NCBI GenBank assembly: GCA_037957365.1
Contig: JARHVA010000349.1
Coordinates: 3,832,501-3,896,500 of the forward strand
Reading direction: 5' to 3'
DNA: 64,000 nt
Origin: Torreya grandis
Taxonomy: Eukaryota > Streptophyta > Pinopsida > Cupressales > Taxaceae
The notes below the pieces were generated by a model that did not search any database, was not told the DNA's origin, and saw only the letters and a list, made by a program, of their open reading frames with translations. Below, one piece after another: positions 45,935 to 58,265 of the stretch (position 1 is its first letter; every line of letters begins with the position of its first letter). The position numbers and the translations under genes are program-made.

Positions 45935-48825
45935 GGAAGTAAAATAACTAATAGGGTGTGAATCAGTGTCTTCAAAACATTCATTCAATTCCACTTAAAC
46001 ATACATAAATGATTCATATAAACATAAACATCTAGCAAAGCATATACAACCATACAAGATCATGAAACAAGATAACACATTAAATATGTGGGAAACCCTC
46101 AAGGGAAATAAAACCCAATGATATATAAAAATAGAATACATTCCTATAATAAAAAAACCAAACTTTAGTGAAGCACCAACTCCACATGGAGCACCAACCC
46201 CAACTAGTCAAGCACCCACTTATCTAAGTTTTAATAAGCACCAACTTGCAAGGAGGCACCAACCCCTAGATGATTCATCACCAAATCAACCACCTTAAAA
46301 ATTTTATTACCTTAAAAATACCTTTTCTCTCACACAACATATGATGATCACCTTCTTTAGCTCTTCTCACTCTTATATGCCTCTCAAACTTCCTTCTAGA
46401 CATTTTCGCTAGGCTAGGTCTCTTCAAGACAAATTAGGTCAAATTGAATTGATATTCATCTATAGTACACATATTAAATATTCATTAAAATTTATATAAA
46501 CCCTTATTTTTTTATAAAATACAACCTTTATCTCTTCAATGTTCTATTTCCTTCACTTCCACTCTCAAAATCTCTAACTAGCCAATTAGGCCTTATTTTT
46601 GTATAATACTCTAGCTCACACACCTCTTGGTAGGTGACATACACTTGAATAATTTAATAAAAATTAAAATATGTCTTATAACACATCTAATACATAAATA
46701 AATCATCATGATATGTTGTCCACAACTTAAAATACCAAAACCTATTTTAGGCCTTAAGGAGACCTAATTCAATTAGGCCTTCATTAGTACATGTTACCAT
46801 TTGATCCCATTAAAACACATTAAAACTCCACATATAGAAGGAAAACATAATAAACCACTCAAAAATACCCCTAATAATCTCACCTTATGTCCATGTCACT
46901 TTTTATCTCCAACCACCACTTGAAGCAGACCATTAGAATTGTTTATATTATGCCTTCACACACACAGAAAGGTCTGTCTTGAACAAGTGAAGATAACAAA
47001 TTATTTAGACACACAACCATGAAAATAAATAAAATAATTACTTACAAGACCTCAAAAACTTTTCTTATTTCATTATATTTCATCACATAGGGCATAGAGT
47101 CTCAAAGACACCTCTGTAACTCACTCACTCAGAACTACCAATTCTCCTCAAAGACCAATCATGGTGACTTAGACCTCCAACATCTACATAAATATCTTAA
47201 ATGAATTTTTACACATTTATATGATCCTATTATATCATTATAATATTATTATAGATAAATATAATATATTTAAATTGAAAATATTATTTTTGGAGACCAA
47301 TCTCATGACATTTTATCTCACTGTCTCATCTAACCAAATAGGGCAACTTGTGAGAAACTTTTTCACTATATTCACTAATCTACAAAACATATACCAAACA
47401 TGAACATGTATTATAATCCTTGAAACACACACACACACACACACACACACAATTGTTTTCATCATTATATCATGATAACACATTCCTAATTATCTTCTCA
47501 CTGATACCTAGGTTTTTTATTATTTACTCCATTAGGCTTGTTAGTGACTGGCTAACTTGGATGACCAATTTAAAACACTTGAGGGATGGAATATATCTAT
47601 AAACCTTAATTTAAATTAAACATGAGTCTCTACCTTATTCCTCCATACATTTTATTATAATGTCTAATGTAACATTTGAATTCTATATAAACTTCTTCAT
47701 AAACAACCATGTAACTTAACTTTTTCTCTCTCCTCTCTCTCTAACCCATACCACTTAGAGGTACTTGGGAGAGTACACTATAATAAAAATTTATTACCTA
47801 AGAAATTAAATCCATTATTATCACCTTTGAGAAAAATCTTCAACATTGGGTCCTTATTAGGGTTCCAAGAGGGTTTAAACCTAATTTCACTCTTAATGAT
47901 CATTCATAAAGCATAGCCCCTCGATCTAAAAACTAATTCATAGAATTTTCATCTAAGACCCTTTCACATATACCATGAACTTCTTAGGTTCCCATGAAAA
48001 GGTTTTATGAGCTAATGAGCATAATAAGATCCTTCCCATATTGAGAACCCTTCATTATAAGTACTTGAGAGACCTCCAAACAAATTTTCATGCCTTGTCC
48101 TTTACACTATGACCTTAAAATGCATGAAAAAACTTTAAACAACATAAATCATCTCTTTAAATTCTTACATGTTCTCAAACATATTTAAATCTAATCATGA
48201 CCCCTCATTAGGCCACACTCTCTCTCTTTTCTCTCTAAACTTTGACCTAAAAACTATATTATACCTTAAAATTGACCTTCATGCCTCTTCCCATGAACTC
48301 TTCACCTCACTCAATACTCAAACAACCTATATAATGATTAAAAAATTTCATACATCCTTCACATGCCTTGAAAAAATATCATGATACCTCATTAGGCTAG
48401 GCAGGATTTAGGAGTGGTCTAGGTGTAGACTTAGTCTAAAGTTCCTACCCTTGTAGGATCACCTTGAGTCTCTCATGAGTGGTCAAATTCATCATATTCA
48501 TGATCAATAAACTTCATACAACCACTCATGCATGTGTGCACTCATCTCACCAAGCCATCATGCTCATACCTTCTCATCAGGTATTTTTAGGCCATGACTA
48601 GGCTTAGGCTACTCAAAGACTTGTACCTTCATGAAACTAAAAGGAATTAGTTTCCTTCAAATTATCTATTTTTCCTTCAAATTATCTTTCATGACAATAT
48701 ACTTCAATGACAACATTCCATCAATTCCCCTTGTCTCATCAACACACTGCCAACTAAGCACACTCTCTCAATAACATCAACCTCATGTAAGATGCTCCTT
48801 TGACATCAATGCCAAGACTAAAAAA
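45935..48825 (-). repeat. 3' LTR of the second SIRE-like element
   Basis: Aligns with 53,460-56,050 through landmarks such as CATACAAGATCATGAAA, CACCAACTT..AAGGAGGCACCAACCCC, CCAATTAGGC, CACATAGGGCATAGAGTCTCAAA, TCATCATTATATCATGATAACACATTC and TGAATGTGTGCACT. In element orientation it starts near TTGGCATTGATGTC (about 48,815), the SIRE-type start with decay. Contains a private (AC)n tract at 47,425-47,450. Confidence 0.8.
47425..47450. repeat. (AC)n microsatellite, about 13 units
   Basis: Pure AC run in the 3' LTR. The matching place in the 5' LTR (about 54,905-54,940) has no such tract. Confidence 0.95.
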
Positions 48826-48897
48826 TATCCCCCTTTTTCATTGATGTAAAACACTCTCAAAAACTTCTCCATAATTTTAAAATTTCTCCCCCTTTGA
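48826..48897 (-). other. Polypurine tracts before the 3' LTR
   Basis: The - strand reads CAAAGGGGGAGA at about 48,897-48,884 and TGAAAAAGGGGGATA at 48,840-48,826, the latter directly upstream of the LTR start. The pair mirrors the doubled tract of the first SIRE-like element. Confidence 0.75.
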
Positions 48898-49199
48898 CAT
48901 AAGTGACAAAGTGATGTCTACAACTCCTTGGATCACACTCCTTGCAATCAAAACACTCAACACATAGGACTATGAGTTTATGAGTCATGGTATAAACATG
49001 CTCCCATATCTCCATGCATAACTTCTTAGAAATATTAACCTACTCTTGGAGATAATAAACCATCTCATTATCTCCCCCTAAGTACTTGGCTTCCTAAATG
49101 ACTGCTAGGGGCATGAATTACACCAAATTCCTATCTTAGGTATTTATATGTTGCCTTTAGAAGTGGTTTGGTTAGAATGTCTATAATCAGATCCTATGT
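48898..49199 (-). other. 3' untranslated region of the second SIRE-like element
   Basis: No further motif was recognised between the RNase H relic and the polypurine tracts. Confidence 0.4.
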
Positions 49200-50690
49200 A
49201 GAAACATATTAAAGTCTAACACTTTTATAACTTACTTTCTCTCTTATAAAATTATACCTTATGGGAATGTGCTTAGTCCTTGAGTGCATTATAGGGTTAT
49301 TTGAGATACTTATAACACTTGTATTCTCACAACAGATAGAGCTAGAGCCATCATACTCCATATTGTAGTATTTTAAGGTTTGTCTCATCTATATGACCTA
49401 AGTGAAACATGAAGTTATTGAAATATACTTAGATTCACAAGTGGATTATGCTACTGATGGTTGATTTTTGCTTATCCATGAAACTAGGCACCAACTTAAG
49501 AAAAAATCTCATCCACTAGTACTCTTCCTATCATTTAGACTTCTTACCCAGTCTACATCTATATAGATTGTTAAATTTATGTCATTACTCCTTGGATACC
49601 AAAACATAAACTCTATAGTCACCTTGATATACTTGAATATCCTTTTGATTTATTGTAGATGATTTTCCTTTGGATCTGCTTAAAACCTTCCCACAAGACC
49701 TACTGCTTACATGATATCAAATCTAGATGTAGTGGTGTATATAAAAATTATAATCATTGACCTATATGATGTCCAATTGACCTTTAGAGACTCATATCAC
49801 TTACTTAAATTACACCCTATGATCATAGGTATACTAATTTCCTCACAATATTCCATCTCAAACTTCTTCAACATCTCTCTTATATACTTGGCTTGTGAAA
49901 TGAATATATCTTTTTCAGATTGAGTGATTTAAAACCCAAGAAATAATGATAGTTTTCCTAGAATGGACATCTCAAACTATTTATTCATCACCTCTTCAAA
50001 GACCTTGGTCATGTTCTCATTATTTCCACCAAAGATGATGCCATACACATCGACAACTACTATCAACTAATAATCATCTTCTATATTTATGTATAGATTA
50101 TTATTTATAATTCCTCTTTTGAATCCTTGATCCAATAGATACCTATCCAACCTAGCATACCAAGCTCTAGTATTTTTATTTATACCATAAAGATCCTTTT
50201 TCAATCTTCAAATATAGTCCTTATCACCTAATAGTGAGAACCCCTCTGATTTTTCTATGTACACCTCCTCTTCCAAATTCCCATTCAAAAATATAGATTT
50301 GACATCCATATAGTATACCTTGAACCCTTTAAATTTTGCATATGCTAAAAAAATATGATGGCCTCTAATCTTTCTACTAGTTCAATGGTCTCCTCAAAGT
50401 CTACCCTTTGAAATTGTTCATATCCCTTACATACAAATCTAGCCTTGTTCCTAGTGACTTCTCCATCTTCATTTAACTTGTTTCTAAAAACCCATTTTGT
50501 GCCAATGACATTCATGTCTTTAGGCCTAGGAACTAGTTCCCAAGTCTCATTCTTCTCTATTTGGTATAAATGCTCATTCATAGCACCTATCCAAAATTTG
50601 TCTTTGTTTGCATCTATAATATTATTAGGTTTAATCTTAGACAATAGAGAGACATTCTCTTGATTTATATTACATACCATTATTATCTTT
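49200..50690 (-). pseudogene. Copia RT and RNase H relic
   Basis: The RT start is open at 50,680-50,345: FWIGAMNEHLYQIEKNETWE, then LVPRPKDMNVIGTKWVFRNK and KARFVCKGYEQ, the classic copia RT N-terminus. Further left, FEMSILGKLSLFLGF and FISQAKYIREMLKKFEME (about 49,990-49,850) match the copia palm/thumb. The YVDDIIFG catalytic box reads DVYGIIFGG, so the Asp pair is lost. RNase H ends are visible at about 49,430-49,270, where DSSSICC-type sequence leads into VSQIT and the conserved NP.MHSRTKHIP is partly readable across frames. Confidence 0.87.
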
Positions 50691-50862
50691 GTTTACATAC
50701 CTTCATTCTTATTGCCAATGATTTGAGATTCAAAATGATATCTTTGAATCTATCTTGAGGGGAATTTGAGTCTTGTCTCTCCTCAACTACTTCTTCTTCC
50801 TCATAAACCTCTTTATTTTCCTCTAGATTCTTGAAGCCCATATTCTCTAAAGTATCTTTTAA

Positions 50863-51690
50863 CTATGAGTGTGATTTACTTATCTCACCAATCTTCACAT
50901 TGAGGCTTTCCACTATCTTCTGTAACCTCTTGTTATAAAATCTATAGGTTGAGCTCATTGATAAGTATCCTAAGAATATACCTTCATCAGATATGGATTC
51001 AAACTTTCCTAAGTATTCATCATCTCTTTTGATGAAACATTTTCTCCCAAACACTCTAAAGTGTTCCACATTAGTAGATCTACCTTTTCATAGTTCATAA
51101 TGAGTCTTATTTCCATTAGTCCTTATTTGTACTCTATTCAAAATTTATATTGTAGTGCTCATTGCCTCTCTTCAATATCCATCATATAATATAGAATCAT
51201 TTATCATAGCTCTAGCAATATTTTGAGTTGTCTTATTCTTTCTTTCCACTACCCCATTCTGCTAAAGTGTCTTAGCTACTAAGAATTGTCTCCTTATTCC
51301 ATGAAACTCACAAAATTAATTGGATTCACTAGACTAAAAATATCCTCCTCTATCAGATATTAGTCACTTGATCTTCTCATTCTTCTCATTCCTAACAAGA
51401 GCCATGAAATTTTCAAGAGCTCATAACTTTTCTTTCAAGAATATTACCCAAGTCATTCTTTTGTAGTCATCTATGAGTAACATAAAGTAGTTATCTCCTT
51501 GAATGCTTGGGATTATTATAGGCCCATAGAGATTAGTGTGTATTAACTCCAAGGGTCTTGCAGTAGATAACTCCTTGGACTTGAACCTTCTTCTAATCTT
51601 CTTACCATATTGGCATGCCTTACAATGTATGTTTGTAGGTTTGGTGATCTTAGGCATGTTATTCATAGACTTCTTAGTGCTTATCTTGAC
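50863..51690 (-). pseudogene. Copia integrase relic
   Basis: 51,666-51,421 reads IHCKACQYGKKIRRRF (the second half of the zinc-binding HHCC domain), then ELIHTNLYGPI and YFMLLIDDYKRMTWVIFLKEK, the start of the catalytic core. The family has HxDLxGP at the first triad Asp, and here that Asp reads Asn (HTNLYGP). After a gap with stops, 51,069-50,863 reads FRVFGRKCFIKRDDEYLGKF, then GIFLGYLSMSSTYRFYNKR, the copia integrase C-terminal region. Frameshifts and stops make it inactive. Confidence 0.87.
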
Positions 51691-51769
51691 TATATTATCA
51701 AATTTTAGGTGACCTAACCTTCTATTTCATATCCAAATTTCATCCATCTTTTTCATAAATCATCTCTCT

Positions 51770-52088
51770 TTCTTGATCTCATTCAAGACATAGATTATTC
51801 TCAGTCCTCTTAGCACTATCAATTAGCCTTCCTGATTTGAATCTCTTTATCTCACACCCTCTATCATGTAAGGTTAGTTTGTGTCCTTGATTTAAAATTT
51901 GACTTAAATTATGTACATTATGTTTCAAACCTTAAACATACAACACATTTTGTGTCTTGATCTTCCCATCATCCAAACTCAAGATACCCTTGCCAACTAT
52001 ATTGGTAGTTATGTTCTCTCCAAATCTCATTGTTCTTACAACATTATTATTCAATGAGATGAACTTATTTTTGTCTAATGACATGTGG
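51770..52088 (-). pseudogene. Copia protease end and GAG-pre segment (arm A of a foldback)
   Basis: The - strand reads ATCHMT, then FISLNN, then [20 protein letters not shown] and a GLKHNVHNLSQILNQGH block, then CEIKRFKSGRLIDSA. This is the copia region from just after the protease DSG motif through GAG-pre. An inverted copy (arm A') follows at 52,279-52,598 and preserves three more residues (DQA) on the protease side. Confidence 0.85.
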
Positions 52089-52089
52089 A

Positions 52090-52091
52090 TT

Positions 52092-52126
<35 letters not shown>

Positions 52127-52204
52127 GCATATACATATAAATATACATATACATATACATATACATATATGTATATGTATATGTATACACACACACACAC
52201 ATAC

Positions 52205-52270
<66 letters not shown>
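52090..52270. repeat. Compound TA/CA/TACA microsatellite
   Basis: A (TA)n run at 52,090-52,122, ATACATATACAT-type mixed repeats that include a palindromic centre near 52,168, (AC)n near 52,187-52,200, ACATACAT near 52,199-52,217, then (TA)n to 52,270. Every long open frame here is low-complexity read-through. Confidence 0.93.
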
Positions 52271-52272
<2 letters not shown>

Positions 52273-52595
52273 ATCAAGCCACATGTCATTAGACAAAAAT
52301 AAGTTCATCTCATTGAATAATAATGTTGTAAGAACAATGAGATTTGGAGAAAACATAACTACCAATATAGTTGGCAAGGGTATCTTGAGTTTGGACGATG
52401 GGAAGATCAAGACACAAAATGTGTTGTATGTTTAAGGTTTGAAACATAATGTACATAATTTAAGTCAAATTTTAAATCAAGGACACACACTAACCTTTCA
52501 TGATAAAAGGTGTGAGATAAAGAGATTCAAATCAGGAAGGCTAATTGATAGTGCTAAGAGGACTGAGAATAATCTATATGTCTTGAATGAGACTA

Positions 52596-52665
<70 letters not shown>
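52596..52665. repeat. (TA)n microsatellite between A' and A''
   Basis: Pure TA run of about 70 bases at the second orientation switch of the foldback. Confidence 0.93.
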
Positions 52666-52667
<2 letters not shown>

Positions 52668-52746
52668 CTTGATCTCATTCAAGACATATAGATTATTCTC
52701 AGTCCATATATCATTTCGTGCCTTCATTTTGAATGTGAAAGGTAGT

Positions 52747-53391
52747 CTAAGCTAGCACAAAATCCTCTTTAGTCTTATGTTCCTCTTTGGAAAATAATCC
52801 ATCTTGACTCTTGGGCTCAATATGATCATTCCTAACTTGATTTGGCTTCCATACTAATGTTTTACCATTATCATGTACTCTAGGAGATTCATATATATTT
52901 TTGATTCTTGAGGGCCTTTTAACTCTATCAAAATAAAATCTTGCAATGTGTCCCATATTATGACAATTATAGAAAATAACATTTATGTACTTACCTCTTG
53001 ATTGATCACTCATTTTCCCATGGTCCCATCATATCTTATCCATTATTACATTGGACTTCTTGATTGGTCTTTTCATGTTGGTACTCTTGAATTTTTATTA
53101 TTTCTCACTCTCTTTCTCTAACTTGGTCATCTTTTTTGTGAACTTCTCATGATCAATCTTCAAGGAATCTAGCTCTATCTTCAACTGATCATATTCAACT
53201 TCCTTTGATCTAAAATTTGTATTTATACCTTCTAATTGATTCTTGATATCCTTGATAATATTATTTTGATACCTAAAATCATCTAGGGCACTTGATATAT
53301 CAGCTTCAAGGTCTACTTCAGCTTCTCCTTCTTCACTATCATAGTATACTTCTTCATCATACATGTTGTCTTCTTTTTTATCACTAGACAT
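52747..53391 (-). pseudogene. SIRE-like copia gag relic
   Basis: The start ATG at 53,391 lies 50 bp from the PBS in the context GGTGATCCTAAGAGTCACAAG. The first 97 codons are open: an acidic head (DKKEDNMYDEEVYYDSEEGE), then a coiled coil rich in Lys, Glu, Leu and Ile. After a break, 53,013-52,747 holds FYNCHNMGHIARFYF, a CX2CX4HX4C knuckle in which the first and last Cys read Phe or Tyr. As in the first element, the large N-terminal capsid core usual in copia gag is missing between the start and the coiled coil. This could be a family trait or a shared internal deletion. Confidence 0.8.
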
Positions 53392-53440
53392 CTTGTGACT
53401 CTTAGGATCACCTTCAAGCTATTAGACTTGATTCAAAGAA

Positions 53441-53457
53441 CAAAGATCTAATACCAA
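53441..53457 (-). other. Primer-binding site (initiator tRNA-Met type)
   Basis: The - strand reads ATTGGTATTAGATCTTTG next to the 5' LTR end, close to the plant copia TTGGTATCAGAGC site, with C-to-T type changes. Confidence 0.72.
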
Positions 53458-53459
53458 TT

Positions 53460-56050
53460 ATTATAATCACAATCATTGAGGAGAGGGGAATCAACATCTT
53501 CAAAACATTCATTTAATTAAACTTAAACATACATGAACATCTAGAAAAGCATATACAACCATACAAGATCATGAAATAATATAGCACATTACATATGTGG
53601 TAAACATAAAATGGAATAAAAACCATTTATATATGTAAATGGACTATAATATTATAAGATAAAAACCAATCTTTACTGAAGCACCAACCCCAACTAGTCA
53701 ATCACCCACTCAACTAGGATTTAACAAGCACCAACTTGTAAGGAGGCACCAACCCCATATATGACTCAGCACCAAATAATCCACCTAAAACTTTTTATCA
53801 CCTTAATAAAACCTTTTTTATAATAAAATATGTGATGATAACCTTATATATCTCTTCTCACTCTTCTATCCCTCTCAAACTACCTTCTAGGCTTCTTTGC
53901 TCAATTGGGTCTCTTCAAGACAAATTAGGTCATATAACCTTGATATTCATCTATAGTGCCTATATTATATATTCATGATAGTTTTTATACACCCATATTA
54001 TGGTTTAAAATACCTCATTTATATATTCACTATGTTATTTCCTTTGTTTGCACTCTCAAAATCTCTAACTAGCCAATTAGGCTTATTAGGCCTTGTTCTT
54101 ATATAATCCTCTAGCTCACACACCTCTTGGTAAGACACACACACTTTCATAATTGGATTAAATATAAAATATGTCTTATAAAATGTTTCATACATTAATA
54201 AATAATCACAATATGTTGGTCATAACTTAAAAGACTAAAACCTTTTTTAAGCCTTAAAGAGACCTAATTCAATTAGGCCTTCATTAGTACACGTTACCCT
54301 TTGATCTCCTTAGAACATTTTTAAAATCCACACACACTATGAACACTTAATATACCACTAAAATATACCAATAATAATATAACATTATTTCCATGACACT
54401 TTTTAGCTCCAACCACCACTTGAAGTACATAATTAGTATTGTTTACATTTGGCCTTCACACACATAGAAAGGTATGTTTTGAACAACTAAAGATAAAACA
54501 TTATTTATCCACAAAACAATGATAATAAATCAAATTAAAAAATAATACAATAACTCAAAAAATTCACCAAGTTAATTATACTTCATCACATAGGGCATAG
54601 AGTCTCAAAAACACCTTTGTAACTCACTCAGAACTACTAGTTTTCCTCAAAGACCAGTCATGGGGACACATACCTCCAACTCTTATATAGATATATTAAA
54701 TGAATTTTGATGAATTTATATGATCCTATGATATAATTATACCATTATAAGATATAAATATAATATATTTAAATGTAAAATATTCATCTTCTAGACCAAT
54801 CTCATGACCTTATATCTTATTATCTCATTTGAACCAGACAGGTCAACTTGTGAGCAACTTTTTCACTATATTCACTAACCTCCAAAACATATTAAAAAAA
54901 TTAAAATGTCTTATAATTATTTAATAACATATATATGTGCTTGGTTTCATCATTATATCATGATAACACATTCTTAATCATCTTCTCATTGTTGTTTGGG
55001 TCTTTTACTGTTTACATCATTAGGCATGTTAGCAACTAGCTAACTTGGATGTCCAATTTAACACACTTGAGGGATAGAACCTATATATAAAATTTAATTT
55101 AAATGAAAAATTATTTTCTACCTTATTCTTCCATCCATTTTATTATAATTTATAATGAAACATTTTACCTTTATAACAACTTCTTTAGAAACAAGACTAT
55201 AACTCAACATTTTCTCTCTCCTCTCCTTAACCAATACCACCTAGAGGTACTTGGGAGAGTCCCATATAATATCCAATGTATTACCTAAGAAATTTAATGT
55301 GTTTTGATCTCTTTTTAGAAACATATTCAACATTGGGACCTTATTATAGTTTTAAGAGGGTTTAAACATGTTTCCACTCTTAACAATCATTCATAAAGCA
55401 TAACTCCTCAATCAAAAAAATAATGCCTATAATTTTGAACTAGGACCATTGCCCATTTACCATTAAATAATTGTGTTCCTATGAAAAGTTGTGACAAGCT
55501 AATGGGCACAAGGAAATCCTTCTTAGGTTGAGAACCCTTCATTTTGACCACTTGAAAGACCTCCAAACAACTTTTCGTGCCTTTTCCTTCACACTATGAC
55601 CTCAAACTACATGAACAAACTTTAAATAACATATCATACCCCTAAAAATTATCATATGATCTCAAACACATTTAAATCTAATCATGACCTGTAATTAGGC
55701 CACACACTCTTTCCTTTCTCTCTAGACCTTAACCTACAAACCACATTAGGCCTTAAAAATGACCTTCATGCCTATTTACATGCACTCTCCACCTCACTTA
55801 TGTACTCAAATAACCTATCTCATGATTTAAAATTTACATACATCCTTCACATGCCTTGAAAATAGATCATGATACCTCATTAGTCTAAGTAAGGTCTAAG
55901 GGTGGTCTAGGTGTAGACTTGGTCTAAAGATCCTACCCCTGTAGGCTCACCCTCAGAATCTCATGAGTGCTCCAATTCCTCACATATATTCTCAATCAAC
56001 CTCATATAACCACTCATGAATGTGTGCACTAATCTCACCAAACCATCATG
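53460..56050 (-). repeat. 5' LTR of the second SIRE-like element, truncated
   Basis: Aligns with 45,935-48,550 of the 3' LTR. Similarity stops after CACCAAACCATCATG at about 56,050, whereas the 3' LTR continues about 275 bp further to its TTGGCATTGATG start. The outermost part of U3 is therefore missing or displaced. No TA or AC expansion like that in the 3' LTR. Confidence 0.78.
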
Positions 56051-57889
56051 ATTTTAGTTCCAAGAATATGAATGGAACCACCAATGTTTGGCAAGGTGCT
56101 AAATCAAACCACTAAGTGGATAAAATACTCAGGGGTTCTATGGCCTACAGGAAGTCTATAGTGTCTATTCAATTTGCCTATTTACACCAAGTTATAAACA
56201 TACATGTAAACTAGGTTGGGGATAGTGAAAATGAGCTCACATAGTATGCAAGAACCTCTAGTGGATCTAACCGCATTAAAGAAAGTGGCTAAAACTATAC
56301 TATTGGTTACATAAATAATATGAAAGCAATAATGTTAAATGAAATGAGATAACCAATGAAATGTAAATCTAGTAATTAAGGCACTTTGAGGCCAAATGAA
56401 AGACATTTATCTGAAATAAATATGTTTTAGGCAAGGGTTCAAGAGCATGCCTATTCTAGATTTGAGCTATCCCCTCAAAGCAACACTACTATTGTCTAAT
56501 TGTGCAATGTTCTATTTTTTAGCAAGAGAGGGAGAGATTGATTAAGCATGTTTTCTAGTGTGTTTTAAACATGCATATCTCTACTTACACAATGATAACA
56601 GATTCCAAAGAGAGAAATGGTAATCAACAAAGGAAAATTTCAAGCCATGAAAGTATTCTTTGAACATATACAACTGCAATAAAATTTAGAAACTACTCTA
56701 AGTAACATATAAAACAACTATTTCACTAAAACAATTTAAACCATAGTACACAAACAATGGAGTTTCACTTTGCATATAAAAGTGATCTTAGATCAAGATC
56801 AAAGAAGTTTATATGTTCTACCAACCAATAATCCAAGCTAGGAAGCAATGTAGGAGGAAGACCAAGCTAGGTGCAAGCTGAAATCCAAACCAAGAGCAAA
56901 GAGCAAGGGAGGAGGTGAAGTGAGAACTTTCACTGATGTAAGAGATCTAACCAAGTGCACAAATTATGTTTAATGCCAAATATAGGAGCTTAAAATCAAT
57001 CTAAAAAGAAGTAGTAACAACTTATAGTAGCAATAGAGTCTCTAATCAAGAGTGTAGCAACATATGGGATTTTATATCCGTAATCAAGCTCAAAAGTGCC
57101 AAGAATGATCCAAGAGAGATTCAAGAATGCATGAGAGTCAAGAGAGGGAAGAATAATCAATAGAGAGATGGAATGAGAATAGATAAAGGCTCAAATTAAT
57201 GACAAAGAGACATATATCCCCTCCCAAATCTACCAAATGACCTAAAAGTAGCCATTTTTGGTCATTTACCTTCAAATTTTGGCTTTTTACAACGTTTTAC
57301 CTAGGTCATGGCCTAGGCTATGGATTTGGTAAAGAAAACATATAACCTAGGACATGGGTTTCCTTTAAAAAATATATGACCTACATTAAACTTTAACCTA
57401 GGTTAGTCAACAGGCTCTTAGGAGCCCCTAGGAAGTCTCCATAGAGGCCTATCTTGCATGCAAAATGGCCAATATGAACTAGGGATGTATAGGGGATAGG
57501 AATATGATGCAATAGAGGTCCAAGTAGGTGGTAGATATCTTAGTGTAGGATGTTTAGGGTTAGTATTATGTATGTGAGATAAAATATAATCATAGAGAGG
57601 AGTAAGGTCATGGGAAGTATGATTACATGTACACCCCAAGTACAATTAGTCAGTGTTCAAATGAAAAAAGAGTATTGTGTAGTACTTAGAATCCACACCA
57701 AATTAAAGAAAATAAAAAAACATAAATATAAAAGGAAACATTACTTGCACTTACTAAATAGGGATGGTGGTGGAAGAAATTGATGGTATGATGCATGGGT
57801 GAGAGTGAAAATGATGTGTAATCCAAAATCCAACTCTAGCTCTAGTTCATTTAAATAAGGGACATAAGTGACATCATAAAATCCAAAAT
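56051..57889. other. Unassigned DNA
   Basis: No coding or RNA feature recognised. Abruptly different from the LTR to its left, so a junction lies near 56,050. A repeated word (ACCTAGG/TAACCTAGG) occurs around 57,300-57,410. Confidence 0.4.
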
Positions 57890-58265
57890 GACATTCACTA
57901 GGGCATCAGCCCTAGTGTTCTCCCTATGAAGGAAATGGCTAAACTAGACATCCTCAAAGAAAGAGAAAAAAATGTGTACCACCTCAAAGAAGGGGAGAAA
58001 CTCAAAACTAAGGATGGCCCAAACACTAATGAGTTGAGACATGACTAAGAGTGTTTTAACTAATAACTACACATAACACATGCCTAACTCATGGGCATCG
58101 ATTAAAGAACTAATGATTTCATGATATTCAGTGACATTATTCATCTCACTAGTAAGGAAGAAAATAGTTACAACAAGCTCATGGCCCCATTGATCATTGA
58201 TAACCTAAGATGTAGCTACTAATCTTGGGTTACCCTGACTACCACCATCAGTGTGAATCACCATT
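57890..58265 (-). pseudogene. Isolated RNase H domain relic
   Basis: Read leftward from 58,264: MVIHTDGGSQGNP, then VINDQWGHELV, MNNVTEYHEIISSLIDAHEL and ENTRADALVNVI. This matches the plant RNase H pattern (DG(A/G)S.GNPGP.G.G..I, NN.AEY.ALI.GL..A..LG, N..ADALAN). All are in one frame broken by at least three stops. This type occurs as the extra RNase H of Tat-type gypsy elements and at the end of plant LINEs. No other domain of either was recognised next to it, so its parent is undecided. Confidence 0.7.

Larger units (their letters stand above)
51770..52704. repeat. Zig-zag foldback: A, (TA)n, inverted A', (TA)n, A'' fragment
   Basis: Arm A (51,770-52,088) and arm A' (52,279-52,598) are inverted copies with about 98% identity by eye. 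They are separated by TA and mixed TA/CA microsatellite (52,090-52,270). A' is followed by a second TA tract (about 52,596-52,665), then A'' (52,666-52,704), which repeats the outer end of A in the original orientation and is the inverse of the end of A' (52,561-52,592). Orientation therefore flips at each TA tract. The arms are far more alike than the element's LTRs, so the event is recent relative to insertion, or an assembly artefact. Confidence 0.92.
45935..56050 (-). mobile_element. SIRE/Maximus-like Ty1/copia element with pol relic
   Basis: On the - strand: 5' LTR (from about 56,050, truncated), PBS (53,457-53,441), gag, protease/GAG-pre, integrase, RT, RNase H, polypurine tracts, 3' LTR (48,825-45,935). 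This is the standard copia order. It shares gag start context, coiled-coil words and LTR blocks (such as AGGCCTAATTGGC near ACCAAGAG) with the element at 10.2-19.9 kb, so both belong to one family. LTRs differ by something like one base in five by eye. A TA-centred foldback rearrangement interrupts the protease region. Confidence 0.85.

Noticed and set aside
51421..51666. An intact host gene encoding a zinc protein or integrase-like protein
   Set aside because: It is one open fragment of a copia integrase with stops on both sides, in correct order with the gag, RT and RNase H relics of the same element.
52065..52410. Several open frames of YIYIYI- and HTHTHT-type protein in both strands
   Set aside because: Pure read-through of TA and CA microsatellites; frames in alternating dinucleotides stay open by chance.
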